Of a DNA stretch of 41,157 nt, positions 32,877-41,154 are shown piece by piece. Origin of the DNA: Euryarchaeota archaeon UBA433 (lineage in GTDB: Archaea > Thermoplasmatota > Poseidoniia > Poseidoniales > Poseidoniaceae); the NCBI GenBank assembly GCA_002495535.1, contig DAFX01000017.1:1-41157 (forward strand), written 5' to 3'. The first letter of the stretch is position 1, and every line of letters starts with the position of its first letter. The position numbers and the translations under genes are program-made. Below the pieces are notes generated by a model. That model had not been told where the DNA came from. It did no database searches and was given only the letters and a program-made list of their open reading frames with translations.

Positions 32877-35489
32877 ATGCGCATCGGTACAATTGGTTCT
32901 GTCAAAGGTGCCCTTTGCATCATTTTGGTAGCGCTGTTCTGCACCCAAGCGTGGCAACCCTACAGCGCAGCACCTCACCTTGAGCAAATTCAAGTCGAAC
33001 ACGCCCAAGGTGCTGCGGTCCGCATTTCAATCACCTCGCCAGTGTATTCAATCACCGCTGATGAAGTGGTGATGCTTGAGGCAACACTCTATGATGCAGT
33101 AAACAATGTTGTATCGGGAGATGTCAACTGGACTGCAAGCAATGGCAGCATTAGCGATGATGGTACGTTCTACCCTTGGCAGGCCGGATTGATCAGTATT
33201 GAAGCGAGCAACGGAGCACTCGTCGATGTGTTCAACATCACCGTCAACGCGGGTGTTGGTCAATCGCTGGCCATCACGACATCAACGGCCCATGCAAAAT
33301 TGAGCACCACACTTGAAGCAAATGTACTCGATGCTCGTGGAAATGCAAAACCAGCGAACGGTGTAGTTTGGACCCTCGATGGGATGTATGCAGGCACAGG
33401 CACCCCTCAGTGGATTCCTACAGAACTCGGAGAAGTTCATGTTCGAGCTCGCCTCAATCAGATGGAAGACAACAGAATGGTTGAGGTTGTAGCAGGCGAC
33501 CCTCACCAGTTCCTTTTCGAGGACGATCTGCAATTGCGGAGTGGTGAATCAGTTTACCTCCAAGTTCGTTTGATTGATCAAAACGGGTTCGAAATGAACC
33601 ACACGGCTGCAGGCTACAAATCATGGACTGCTGAAAACGGCACGATAAGTCCGGTTGGTCGGTTCACTGCGACCTATCCAGGGGTATGGAACCTCAGCGT
33701 TTCTGCTGGAAACGTGACGGGTGAGTCGACCATACGCGTCGTCCCTGCTGATGCCTCGCTCTCTCAACTCACCGTACTTGGCGACCATGCCGAGTTCGTG
33801 GCTGGAGAGACCTATGAGTTGGTGACTACACGAACCGACGCCAATGGGTACACGGGCTCATTCACACCGCCGCTCGCAAACTTCACCACCAGCAGTGGAG
33901 GACTTGCTCTTGTCGATGGCAGGGTGCATTGGACGCCCGGTGCCATGGGCTCGCACACGCTTACGGTGATGGATGAAGGCTCCCCCTCCTCCTTAGATGT
34001 CGATGTTGTCCACGGTGGAGCCATTGAAACGATGCTCACACTCGAGCCTTCCATCTTGAGAGCAGGATTACAAAGCGTTCTGTCTTTTTGGGCCGTTGAC
34101 CAAGTCGGCAACCAGTGGATGGTGAACGGATCGATGACCCTCGTAAGCGGCAATGAATCGTATTTCACTGCCTATGAAGGGTACGCTACAATATCGCCCC
34201 GTTCGCTCGACACATGGCGCGTCGAAGCCTCATGGTTTGATGCAAGTTCCGCACTTCGATACGATAGCGTGTTCCAAGAGGAGACCCATACCGGTGAATT
34301 GGCTTTCATCGAATTGAGCGGTGCAAACACCATCCTTGCTTCAGACACCCCTCTTGATTTGAATCCGAAATTTTACGATGGATTTGGTAATGAACTTGAC
34401 GAGATTGGCTTGAATTGGACCGTTGATGGTGAGGACGCCACGGTCGAATTGATGCTGGCAGATATGCATTGGATGCCAACAGAAGTTGGCGGGCATGAAA
34501 TTCGTGCAAATGCAAACGGAATCTTTGCAACAATTCGATTGACAGTGGTTGCAGGTGAGGCAAGAAATCTTGTCACGGATTACGAAACGGGTTTGACGGT
34601 GAATGCAGGCGTGGCCTCTGAAATCTTCATTCAGGTCATTGATGCGCACGGTAACTTGGCTCCAGCAACCGATGTTTCAATCACACTCAATCAGACCCTC
34701 GGAGTCTTGGATGCCTCTTCCTCTGGGAATGGGTATTGGGATTTCACCGGAAAAATGGCCGGAACTTATGATCTCACATTCACTCAAGCCGATGCCACGC
34801 ACACCATTGATTTGAACATCCAACCTGGCGAAGCCGTTCGGGTTTTGGCGGAAATCGACGGATTTGATATTGCTCAAGGGGACACCGTGCTCTTACAACT
34901 TCGAGGCGTCGATGAATTCGACAACATTGTCATCGTCGAACCTGAAAATACCACCGTGTCATGTTCAGCAGGTAAAGCCAGTTATGTCACTGGTGATACT
35001 TGGGAATTGAACGTCAATTCTGCCGGCGACGATCGGTCATGTACGGTCAACTGGAACGGCCTCATCACTCAGCGATTTTTCGATGTCGAAGCGGTCTTGT
35101 TTGGAGGGGCGGTCGGGTCGACAAATACAGCGATGACCCTTGCATCGTTCCTATTGGGATTGATTCTTGTGACCTTGGTTGTGCTCGTTCGCCGAGTCAA
35201 TAACAAGGAAGAAGATGATGAGTGGGTTGAGGATGCTTTCGAAGAGGAAGATGATTACCAGTCTGATGAATCAGAAGAATCAGAAATTGAAGAAACCGCC
35301 GATGACCCACCAGGCGGTGAACTTTCGGATGAACTCAGAGCAACACTCGCCGCTAAAGCCGCTGAAGTTGGTGTGATGCAAGCTGCTCCGGGTACCACTC
35401 AGGGTGAATCGGGATGGTATGTCGATGTCAGCAGTGAAGTGCAATATTGGAACGTCGGCGAAGATGGATCTTGGACAAGGGTGGAATAA
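32877..35489 (+). CDS. Membrane-anchored surface protein of tandem Big-type Ig-like repeats
   Basis: The 870-residue protein has a signal peptide (MRIGTIGSVKGALCIILVALF, about 1-30), then about seven to eight Ig-like repeats of about 90 residues with motifs such as ITADEVVMLEA, LDARGNAK, LIDQNGFE and VIDAHGNL, a membrane helix (about 755-773) ending VRRVN, an acidic cytoplasmic linker and a Trp-containing end (GWYVDVSS, SWTRVE). The repeats match those in the stalk of the preceding giant protein, so one likely arose from part of the other. Only 40 bases separate the two genes, so they are probably co-transcribed and may form one surface structure. Function beyond adhesion or scaffolding is not known. 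Confidence 0.83.
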   Translation: MRIGTIGSVKGALCIILVALFCTQAWQPYSAAPHLEQIQVEHAQGAAVRISITSPVYSITADEVVMLEATLYDAVNNVVSGDVNWTASNGSISDDGTFYPWQAGLISIEASNGALVDVFNITVNAGVGQSLAITTSTAHAKLSTTLEANVLDARGNAKPANGVVWTLDGMYAGTGTPQWIPTELGEVHVRARLNQMEDNRMVEVVAGDPHQFLFEDDLQLRSGESVYLQVRLIDQNGFEMNHTAAGYKSWTAENGTISPVGRFTATYPGVWNLSVSAGNVTGESTIRVVPADASLSQLTVLGDHAEFVAGETYELVTTRTDANGYTGSFTPPLANFTTSSGGLALVDGRVHWTPGAMGSHTLTVMDEGSPSSLDVDVVHGGAIETMLTLEPSILRAGLQSVLSFWAVDQVGNQWMVNGSMTLVSGNESYFTAYEGYATISPRSLDTWRVEASWFDASSALRYDSVFQEETHTGELAFIELSGANTILASDTPLDLNPKFYDGFGNELDEIGLNWTVDGEDATVELMLADMHWMPTEVGGHEIRANANGIFATIRLTVVAGEARNLVTDYETGLTVNAGVASEIFIQVIDAHGNLAPATDVSITLNQTLGVLDASSSGNGYWDFTGKMAGTYDLTFTQADATHTIDLNIQPGEAVRVLAEIDGFDIAQGDTVLLQLRGVDEFDNIVIVEPENTTVSCSAGKASYVTGDTWELNVNSAGDDRSCTVNWNGLITQRFFDVEAVLFGGAVGSTNTAMTLASFLLGLILVTLVVLVRRVNNKEEDDEWVEDAFEEEDDYQSDESEESEIEETADDPPGGELSDELRATLAAKAAEVGVMQAAPGTTQGESGWYVDVSSEVQYWNVGEDGSWTRVE

Positions 35490-35647
35490 TGCCAATTTGG
35501 CAACCCACCGAGGATGACACCGATTTGTTGTACATCATTGCTGCCTCCTTGTGCTGGACCGCTTCACTTTGGAGCAAGTTGTTCATCGATCGGGTTGTCG
35601 CCCCAATCCATCAATGGAAATGGCTCACTCTGCTTCTGACTTCGTAG
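35489..35647 (+). CDS. Possible small membrane peptide coupled to the surface operon
   Basis: The 52-residue frame starts at an ATG sharing its first base with the TAA of the preceding gene (TAATG), a usual sign of coupled translation, with GGTGG a few bases upstream. The product begins MPIWQPTEDDTDLLYI and has one hydrophobic stretch (about 12-30). It overlaps the 3' end of the convergent permease gene by 23 bases. No family was recognised, so it may be spurious. Confidence 0.45.
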   Translation: MPIWQPTEDDTDLLYIIAASLCWTASLWSKLFIDRVVAPIHQWKWLTLLLTS

Positions 35648-37301
35648 GCCCGTCATCGATGGTTTCGATGAGGATCATGAACTCATCAATGTCCAACACC
35701 CCATTCTCATCGGTGTCTGCCTTGTGAAACACGGTCCTGAATTCATCGTTGGTGTAGGAGACGCCAAGCGCCTTTAGGGCGTTGATGAATTCTGGTAAGG
35801 TGAGGTGGTTTTTCAAGCCCAAATCTGCGGCCTTGAACGCAGCAAGACGCAAATCATGTTCTGCTTTTGTAGGATTGGAAAACTGTTCACGGAGGTTCTT
35901 GAACGGTGTTGTGATCACCTGGTTGTGTTTGCGTCCATACCCAATGTAAGTGATAGCACCAAGTGCACCTGCACCTGCAGCTCCAATCAGTGCTTTTTCA
36001 CCCATGAGGTACACAAGGGCAACCCCTGAAATGATTCCAAATATTTGTACAAACGGGTACAACGGTGATTTGTAATCAGGCTTGTACCATTCTTGTGCCT
36101 GTGGTGACCTTCGTAGAACAATGACCGATGAGTTGACCGCAACAAAGACCATGATCTGGAAGCCCGATGCCAACTTGGCTACGTCCTTAACAGGCAGGAA
36201 TAGGATGGCCAAGAGCATTGCAAACCCAGTCAGCAGGATTGGCCAATGCGGAGTTTCATACTTGGCGTTGACAGTTTCAAGAGCTTGCGGCAAAAGGTTG
36301 TCTCGAGCCATTGCAAAGACGAAACGAGAGGCCGCAAGGATTCCAGAGAGTGCCCCAGATGCCATTGTCAAAACAGCGAGGAAGGCAGCGAGCAATCCGA
36401 TTTTTGTTCCAGCAACATAGTCGACAAACACGAACACTGGGTTTTCCACGGGTTTCCCATCAACCTGGTATGCTTCTTCAGGAACGGCTGCAAACATGAT
36501 GAATGTTACAGCGCAATACAAAAACGTAACAAGACCCAAAGAAATCAGGATTCCAAGCGGAAGGTTTCGTCCAGGATCTTTGATTTCACCGCCGATGGCT
36601 GCAACCTTAATCACGCCTGCATAGGCAACAAACACAAATGCTGCTGCTTCAGCGACCTTGAAGGATTGTTCACCAAATGAACCACCTTTGGTGGTGAGGG
36701 GGCGCGAGAAATCAGCGTTTCCATCAAACAATGCAAGGATACATACCAAGAGCAAAAGCGCCATCGTGACCCCAAGGATTGGAGTTTGAACGGCTTTGAT
36801 TTTCTTGACACCGAGGATGTTGAGGAAAGTGATGAGTGCAAGGGTTACAATTGAGAGAATTTGCATGTTGACCTCGACGTCGAAGTATTCTGTCAACGCA
36901 TACATGTAGGCTGAGAAACCAATCAAGGCGAAGGCGGCCTTGAGAAGGAATGATGCCCAGAGCCCCAAACCACTTACTGTTCCGAAGAGCGGCCCGTAGG
37001 TCCGTTCTAAGAACACATAGGATCCACCGCTGGAAGGCATGGCAGAGGCGAGTTCAGATTTTGAAATCGCACCTGGGAAGACGACCAAAGCAGAGAGCAA
37101 GAAAGCCATCCAAATACCGGGTCCCATGATGTCGGCTGCAAAACTTGGCATGACAAACAGGCCAGAGCCAACCATCGATGCAATTGCGATGATGACAACG
37201 CCACTGAGTCCTACGCTGCGTTCTAAGGTGTCCGCAACATCTTCGATTACACCTTTCACGTCTCCTTTGACGAGTTTGGAAGCTGTTTGTTTCAAATTCA
37301 T
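35625..37301 (-). CDS. APC-family amino-acid permease with C-terminal EF-hand
   Basis: Residues 35-460 form an amino acid-polyamine-organocation transporter of about 12 helices. The first helix carries IASMVGSGLFVMPS, matching the substrate-binding GSG motif of this superfamily, and SGGSYVFLERTYGP follows. The soluble C-terminus (about 480-558) contains an EF-hand pair: a canonical calcium loop DTDENGVLDIDE (about 529-540) and a degenerate one before it (DLGLKNHLTLPE). Import of an amino acid or amine across the cytoplasmic membrane, with calcium sensing inside the cell, is inferred. ATG 37301 was chosen because GGGGA lies six bases upstream; the frame remains open to a TTG at 37379. It lies downstream of the aminophenol dioxygenase genes on the same strand. 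Confidence 0.88.
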   Translation of the reverse strand: MNLKQTASKLVKGDVKGVIEDVADTLERSVGLSGVVIIAIASMVGSGLFVMPSFAADIMGPGIWMAFLLSALVVFPGAISKSELASAMPSSGGSYVFLERTYGPLFGTVSGLGLWASFLLKAAFALIGFSAYMYALTEYFDVEVNMQILSIVTLALITFLNILGVKKIKAVQTPILGVTMALLLLVCILALFDGNADFSRPLTTKGGSFGEQSFKVAEAAAFVFVAYAGVIKVAAIGGEIKDPGRNLPLGILISLGLVTFLYCAVTFIMFAAVPEEAYQVDGKPVENPVFVFVDYVAGTKIGLLAAFLAVLTMASGALSGILAASRFVFAMARDNLLPQALETVNAKYETPHWPILLTGFAMLLAILFLPVKDVAKLASGFQIMVFVAVNSSVIVLRRSPQAQEWYKPDYKSPLYPFVQIFGIISGVALVYLMGEKALIGAAGAGALGAITYIGYGRKHNQVITTPFKNLREQFSNPTKAEHDLRLAAFKAADLGLKNHLTLPEFINALKALGVSYTNDEFRTVFHKADTDENGVLDIDEFMILIETIDDGPTKSEAE

Positions 37302-37360
37302 AGGCATTCCCCGAAAAACAACCGGAAGAGGGTCCGTAACCCTTTGGAAACGCCCAAATC

Positions 37361-37387
37361 CTATAGCCTTGTGGAGCAAATCCTCAT
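37361..37387 (-). other. Possible eight-codon leader ORF before the permease
   Basis: The minus strand reads ATG to TAG encoding MRICSTRL. It is preceded five bases upstream by GGGGA, part of the 13-base element GTTTTTCGGGGAA that also precedes the permease ATG. It could be a regulatory leader peptide, but eight codons can arise by chance. Confidence 0.3.
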
Positions 37388-37389
37388 GC

Positions 37390-37410
37390 AGTTCCCCGAA
37401 AAACGGAACT
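37390..37410 (-). promoter_or_regulatory. Hairpin at the end of the amnA-ridA fusion
   Basis: AGTTCC and GGAACT form a perfect six-pair stem around a nine-base loop. The 5' arm starts at the last base of the fusion stop codon, and the 3' arm contains the GGGGA that could serve the leader ORF. It may be a terminator or a translation switch between the dioxygenase and permease genes; no T tract follows. Confidence 0.4.
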
Positions 37411-38846
37411 CAATCAGATGTCGGGGCCTTTGCTATGACTTTCATTTCCACAGCGATCGGTGTGGGAAGGGCACGGATGGCAAGCGTGGTTCTTGTTGGA
37501 CCCACCTTTCCAAGGGTCTCAGCCCAGACTTCATTGTAACCACCAAAGTCTCGATCCATATCGACGAGGAAGGACGTGACATCAAGGACGTCATCGATGC
37601 TTCCTCCTGCTTCCTCAAGAATACGAGTGATGTTATCGATTACAGCGTGCGTTTGTGCTTTGATGTCGTACTCCAGAGGGTTTCCATTCGCATCAGTGAT
37701 CGGGCCGCCGGGGATCGCATTGGTGCCTGGTTGGCGCGGTCCGACTCCAGAAAGATAGAGTAAATCACCCACCCGCCTTGCGTGCGGGTACATACCAACT
37801 GGTTTCGGTGCTGCTTGACTGTTGACAGAATTCTCGCCGGTTGTCGGCTCCCATAGAGCGGGCCCAGCCCCTGAGCTTGTTGTTTGAGCAGATTGTGCCG
37901 GCGCATCAGATTCGAACGAATCATTTTCGTTTTCAGCATCGAGGACGTTGCGTTCCCCATGGAAAAAGTCGACATCATCCTCATCATATTCCTTGTCACC
38001 CGCACCTGATGGTTTGGGATCCAGATGGACGACTGCCCCACCTGCGCCATGAATCGCTTCGTAAGCAAGCACATCACCCGTCAGATTGTTGCGGTTTTCA
38101 TTCATGCCAGAAAGCCACCACATCGGTTTGAAGGCGACTACTTTTTGGACGCGGATTTGTCTATGGATGGTTCGAGATAGTTGACCTACGTCCTCCAAAC
38201 GACCCTCGCCTAGGAACTCCAGAATTTTCCGGTTCCATTCGTCGTCTTTCAAAGAATGGATTCTGTCATCCTTTGGCTCGATCGGAGCGGTGAACATTCG
38301 ATTGGACAGGGACATTGCTGTGACTGCGACAGCCTTTCGACCTGTGGCTTTAATCACATCAAGGCATGATTTTGCGAGAACGGTAGTTTCAGCTCGGTTC
38401 GCATAGACGTTCGACGAAACGATCACAGATGGAATTGCATTATCAGGATTGAGCAATTTCAAGGCAACAACCGACCCGACGTCAATTGGGAACCCTGTGT
38501 AGTTGACGGTGCGTGATTTCAAACCGCGCTTTTCATTTGCATCGTTCCAGGCATGAGCAAATTCTTCATCGATGTTGAACGAGTAAGGGATTGAACCAAG
38601 GTCGTGGAAATCATCATCCACCATGACCCATTCAGGGTTCGGATTTGCTTGAATCTGATGGCCAATGATGCTCGGCCAAGTTGTTGAATAGATGATCAGT
38701 AGATCGGCATCAGCATCTTTGATTCGCTGTGCTGCGTCATCAAAGGCGTTGCGCAACCGTTGCCATCCTTCGTTCTGTTCCGGCACCAACACGGTATGTG
38801 GGTGAACCGGAACGATGTAGGATCCGACAAGTTTTCCGTCGCTCAT
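37410..38846 (-). CDS. Fusion of 2-aminophenol 1,6-dioxygenase alpha-like subunit with RidA-family 2-aminomuconate-deaminase-like domain
   Basis: Residues 1-277 match the LigB-fold alpha subunit AmnA (LLIIYSTTW, VNYTGFPIDVGS, KDDRIHSLKDDEWNRK). They lack the iron-binding His pair and glutamate of the beta subunit, as in known AmnA. An acidic, Ser/Gln-rich linker (about 278-345) leads to a RidA/YjgF domain (346-478) resembling AmnD, with GDLLYLSGVG, FLVDMDRDFGGYNEV and the key Arg452 in GPTRTT plus Glu467. The first half would stabilise the dioxygenase; the second would remove ammonia from 2-aminomuconate. ATG 38846 overlaps the amnB stop (ATGA) and has a strong AAGGAGGTT seven to eight bases upstream. 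The intermediate dehydrogenase (AmnC) is absent from the window. Substrate identity is inferred. Confidence 0.85.
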   Translation of the reverse strand: MSDGKLVGSYIVPVHPHTVLVPEQNEGWQRLRNAFDDAAQRIKDADADLLIIYSTTWPSIIGHQIQANPNPEWVMVDDDFHDLGSIPYSFNIDEEFAHAWNDANEKRGLKSRTVNYTGFPIDVGSVVALKLLNPDNAIPSVIVSSNVYANRAETTVLAKSCLDVIKATGRKAVAVTAMSLSNRMFTAPIEPKDDRIHSLKDDEWNRKILEFLGEGRLEDVGQLSRTIHRQIRVQKVVAFKPMWWLSGMNENRNNLTGDVLAYEAIHGAGGAVVHLDPKPSGAGDKEYDEDDVDFFHGERNVLDAENENDSFESDAPAQSAQTTSSGAGPALWEPTTGENSVNSQAAPKPVGMYPHARRVGDLLYLSGVGPRQPGTNAIPGGPITDANGNPLEYDIKAQTHAVIDNITRILEEAGGSIDDVLDVTSFLVDMDRDFGGYNEVWAETLGKVGPTRTTLAIRALPTPIAVEMKVIAKAPTSD

Positions 38847-39745
38847 TCGACAACCTCCTTGTGTTGACGTTCTGGCCATTCCACAATGGCATTTCCAGTG
38901 CCAATGATAGTGCCATAGCCGTGGAGTGTGGCCGGATAGGTCGGGGTGTCAAGCGTCGAGAGAAGCCATGACAAACCTCCTCCATCGCTTTCTGCGATTG
39001 CCTGTTCAGTGAATTCTGGCATTTCATCTAGAATTCGCTGTGCTTGTCCTGTGCGGAAGTACTCGATCATGCGCATGTCCCATAGATGCATTGCGTGACT
39101 GGTGATGTGTTCTTTGCTCATGTCTTCTGGGATGGCAGACTCCGTCGTAAAGTGTCGGTGTGAAAGCGAATTGCTTGCCAGAACCACGACTTTTTTTCCG
39201 CTTTCTTTGATGGCTTGGCGCGTCACCTTGCCCAACTCAATCATCATTTCTTGCATGACTTCAACCGAGTAATAATCCCTTGAACGGTTGCTTGAGATCA
39301 CCACCAGTGGCTTATCCCAAGACGGATTGAACATGTGGCCGGTTGTGATGGTGCCGTAATCCACACGGAAGTCAGGGTTCTCCATCAATTTGACAGCCAA
39401 ACCAGCGTCGGCGGCTTTGTCGTGGATGAGCGATGTCAATTCAACATCGATGTTGAGGTCATAGTGGTACCTGAAGAGGTTGGGGAACACCGGGTCGACG
39501 GAGAGGCTTTTGAAATTCGGCAGGCCGAGGAAATGGGTGCCAACGTAAGTTTGCCAGTGAGGCGAAAGCAATACAATTGCATCGTATTCGACATCTTTCA
39601 GCGATTCACGTAGGCGTTCATAGCCCCATCGTAATTGCTCCCAGCCGCCTTCAGCCACCGGTTCGTTTTGTGGTGGATTTTCTGCATAGACCAAATGAGG
39701 AGGATGAGGTGCCAAACACCCAGCAACAATTTCACCTTGCGTCAT
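38843..39745 (-). CDS. amnB: 2-aminophenol 1,6-dioxygenase beta subunit-like extradiol dioxygenase
   Basis: The 300-residue protein closely resembles AmnB, a class III extradiol dioxygenase that opens the ring of 2-aminophenol to 2-aminomuconic semialdehyde using Fe(II). The N-terminus APHPPHLVYAENPPQNEP is characteristic. Putative iron ligands His14, His63 (SPHW) and Glu252, and acid-base His196 (NSLSH), are all present, each one residue later than the positions I recall for the Pseudomonas enzyme. ATG 39745 (MTQGEIVAG) matches the family start; the frame runs upstream to 39835 without support. It is first in the unit amnB, amnA-ridA fusion, permease. Related catechol-type or other aminoaromatic substrates are possible. 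Confidence 0.9.
   Translation of the reverse strand: MTQGEIVAGCLAPHPPHLVYAENPPQNEPVAEGGWEQLRWGYERLRESLKDVEYDAIVLLSPHWQTYVGTHFLGLPNFKSLSVDPVFPNLFRYHYDLNIDVELTSLIHDKAADAGLAVKLMENPDFRVDYGTITTGHMFNPSWDKPLVVISSNRSRDYYSVEVMQEMMIELGKVTRQAIKESGKKVVVLASNSLSHRHFTTESAIPEDMSKEHITSHAMHLWDMRMIEYFRTGQAQRILDEMPEFTEQAIAESDGGGLSWLLSTLDTPTYPATLHGYGTIIGTGNAIVEWPERQHKEVVE
38852..38860 (-). promoter_or_regulatory. Strong Shine-Dalgarno site of the amnA-ridA fusion
   Basis: AAGGAGGTT on the minus strand is five to six bases before ATG 38846 and lies inside the end of amnB. It fixes the fusion start and indicates coupled translation for subunit balance. Confidence 0.75.
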
Positions 39746-39846
39746 GAAACAAGCCAAGCGCTTGAGGGCTATATCGACATCGGCGTTTCCCCTTCGAAAG
39801 CGGGGTTGGACCCAAGACTCAAACAAGACGGCCATTTCGGTGGTTC

Positions 39847-40332
39847 ATGGAGGGCGAAATCGGCATCACTGAACTCCCCACCAACGATCATTCCTTGCTC
39901 GAGGACTTGAAAACGGGGTTCAAACATATTCTCGCTCCTGCTCTATTCGGTGCAGCCCTCGGCGGGGCATGGCAACATTATATTTTACCAGATTTGGATT
40001 CAGTGTTTGCTCCAAACCCCGTACAGTTTGCGCTCCTGGTTATGCTTGTGTTCTTTCCATTGATTTACAGAACGCTTGTCCATACTTCGTTTACACGATG
40101 CCTCGAGTATGGTTTCGGTTTTGCAGCACTGGCGCTGCCACTTTGTGTGGTGTGGCTTTCGGGATGGGGCGCCCTGTTCTGTGGGATGTATGCGATTTTA
40201 TTGGCTTGGGCCGCCCTCTCGATGCTATGGGGGAGGCAACAATTGCCACCATTTTCTTACGGGCTATGGCACGCCATGGGCGTTGATCTTGGTGCATTTG
40301 CAGGTGCTCTGGTCGTTTTTCAAATGATGTGA
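39847..40332 (+). CDS. Hypothetical integral membrane protein
   Basis: The 161-residue product starts MEGEIGITELP, has a soluble N-terminus of about 25 residues and four to five hydrophobic segments (about 28-42, 57-75, 88-104, 107-127, 140-160). No family was recognised. It is divergent from amnB (101-base gap) and its TGA stop abuts the panB stop with no bases between. A role tied to either neighbour cannot be supported from sequence. Confidence 0.65.
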   Translation: MEGEIGITELPTNDHSLLEDLKTGFKHILAPALFGAALGGAWQHYILPDLDSVFAPNPVQFALLVMLVFFPLIYRTLVHTSFTRCLEYGFGFAALALPLCVVWLSGWGALFCGMYAILLAWAALSMLWGRQQLPPFSYGLWHAMGVDLGAFAGALVVFQMM

Positions 40333-41154
40333 TCACGAAGTGTAACTCTCGGAATCATTGGGGAAGTCCCCAGAACGAACATCCTCGCAATAACTTGTAA
40401 TCGCGGTGTTGATGTCTTCCGCTAGGTTGAGATAGCGGCGTAAAAACCGTGGTGAGAAGTCCATGGTGATGCCGAGCAAGTCATGCAGGACGAGCACTTG
40501 ACCATCGCAATCAGGTCCGGCACCAATTCCAATTGTAGGGATACTGATTGATTCACTGACTCGCTTAGCGAGCTCTCGAGGAATCTTTTCAAAGACGATG
40601 GCAAAACAGCCAGCAGCCTCGAGTAACTTCGCATCAGCAATGAGTTTCTCTGCCTCTTCTTCTTCTTTGGCGCGTACGGTGTAGGTGCCAAATTTGTAAA
40701 TCGATTGCGGGGTGAGCCCGAGGTGCCCCATCACGGGGATTCCTGCTGTGAGGATCCGTTCGATCGATTGAATGATTTCCGAACCACCTTCTAATTTCAC
40801 AGCGTGCCCTTCAGCTTCTTTCATGATTCGAATGGCTGATTCAAGTGCAATTGCTGAATTTCCCTGATAGGTTCCAAACGGCATATCAACGACAATGAGT
40901 GCTCGATCGACTGCACGTTGAACGCATTGAGCATGGTAGATCATGTGGTCGAGCGTCATGGGAACTGTGGTGACCTGTCCGGCCATCACATTCGATGCAG
41001 AATCGCCCACGAGAATGACATCCACGCCAGCTTGGTCGACCAGTTTGGCCAAGGAGTAATCATACGCAGTGAGCATTGTGATTTTTTCATCAGCACGTTT
41101 CATTTCCAGAAGCGTGTGTGTCGTGACCTTACGCGCATTGCGGTGTACGGACAT
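40333..41154 (-). CDS. panB: 3-methyl-2-oxobutanoate hydroxymethyltransferase (ketopantoate hydroxymethyltransferase)
   Basis: PanB adds a hydroxymethyl group from methylene-tetrahydrofolate to 2-oxoisovalerate, the first committed step to pantothenate and coenzyme A. The 273-residue barrel shows TAYDYSLAK (29-37), the metal site VGDSASN (49-55) with Asp51, Asp90, the KLEGG motif (120-124), GHLGLTPQ (143-150), the probable catalytic Glu189 in IVFEKIP, and [14 protein letters not shown] (209-222). The start ATG is three bases from the window edge, so nothing upstream can be assessed. The need for methylene-tetrahydrofolate fits the folate-type one-carbon gene fhs elsewhere in the window. Confidence 0.95.
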   Translation of the reverse strand: MSVHRNARKVTTHTLLEMKRADEKITMLTAYDYSLAKLVDQAGVDVILVGDSASNVMAGQVTTVPMTLDHMIYHAQCVQRAVDRALIVVDMPFGTYQGNSAIALESAIRIMKEAEGHAVKLEGGSEIIQSIERILTAGIPVMGHLGLTPQSIYKFGTYTVRAKEEEEAEKLIADAKLLEAAGCFAIVFEKIPRELAKRVSESISIPTIGIGAGPDCDGQVLVLHDLLGITMDFSPRFLRRYLNLAEDINTAITSYCEDVRSGDFPNDSESYTS

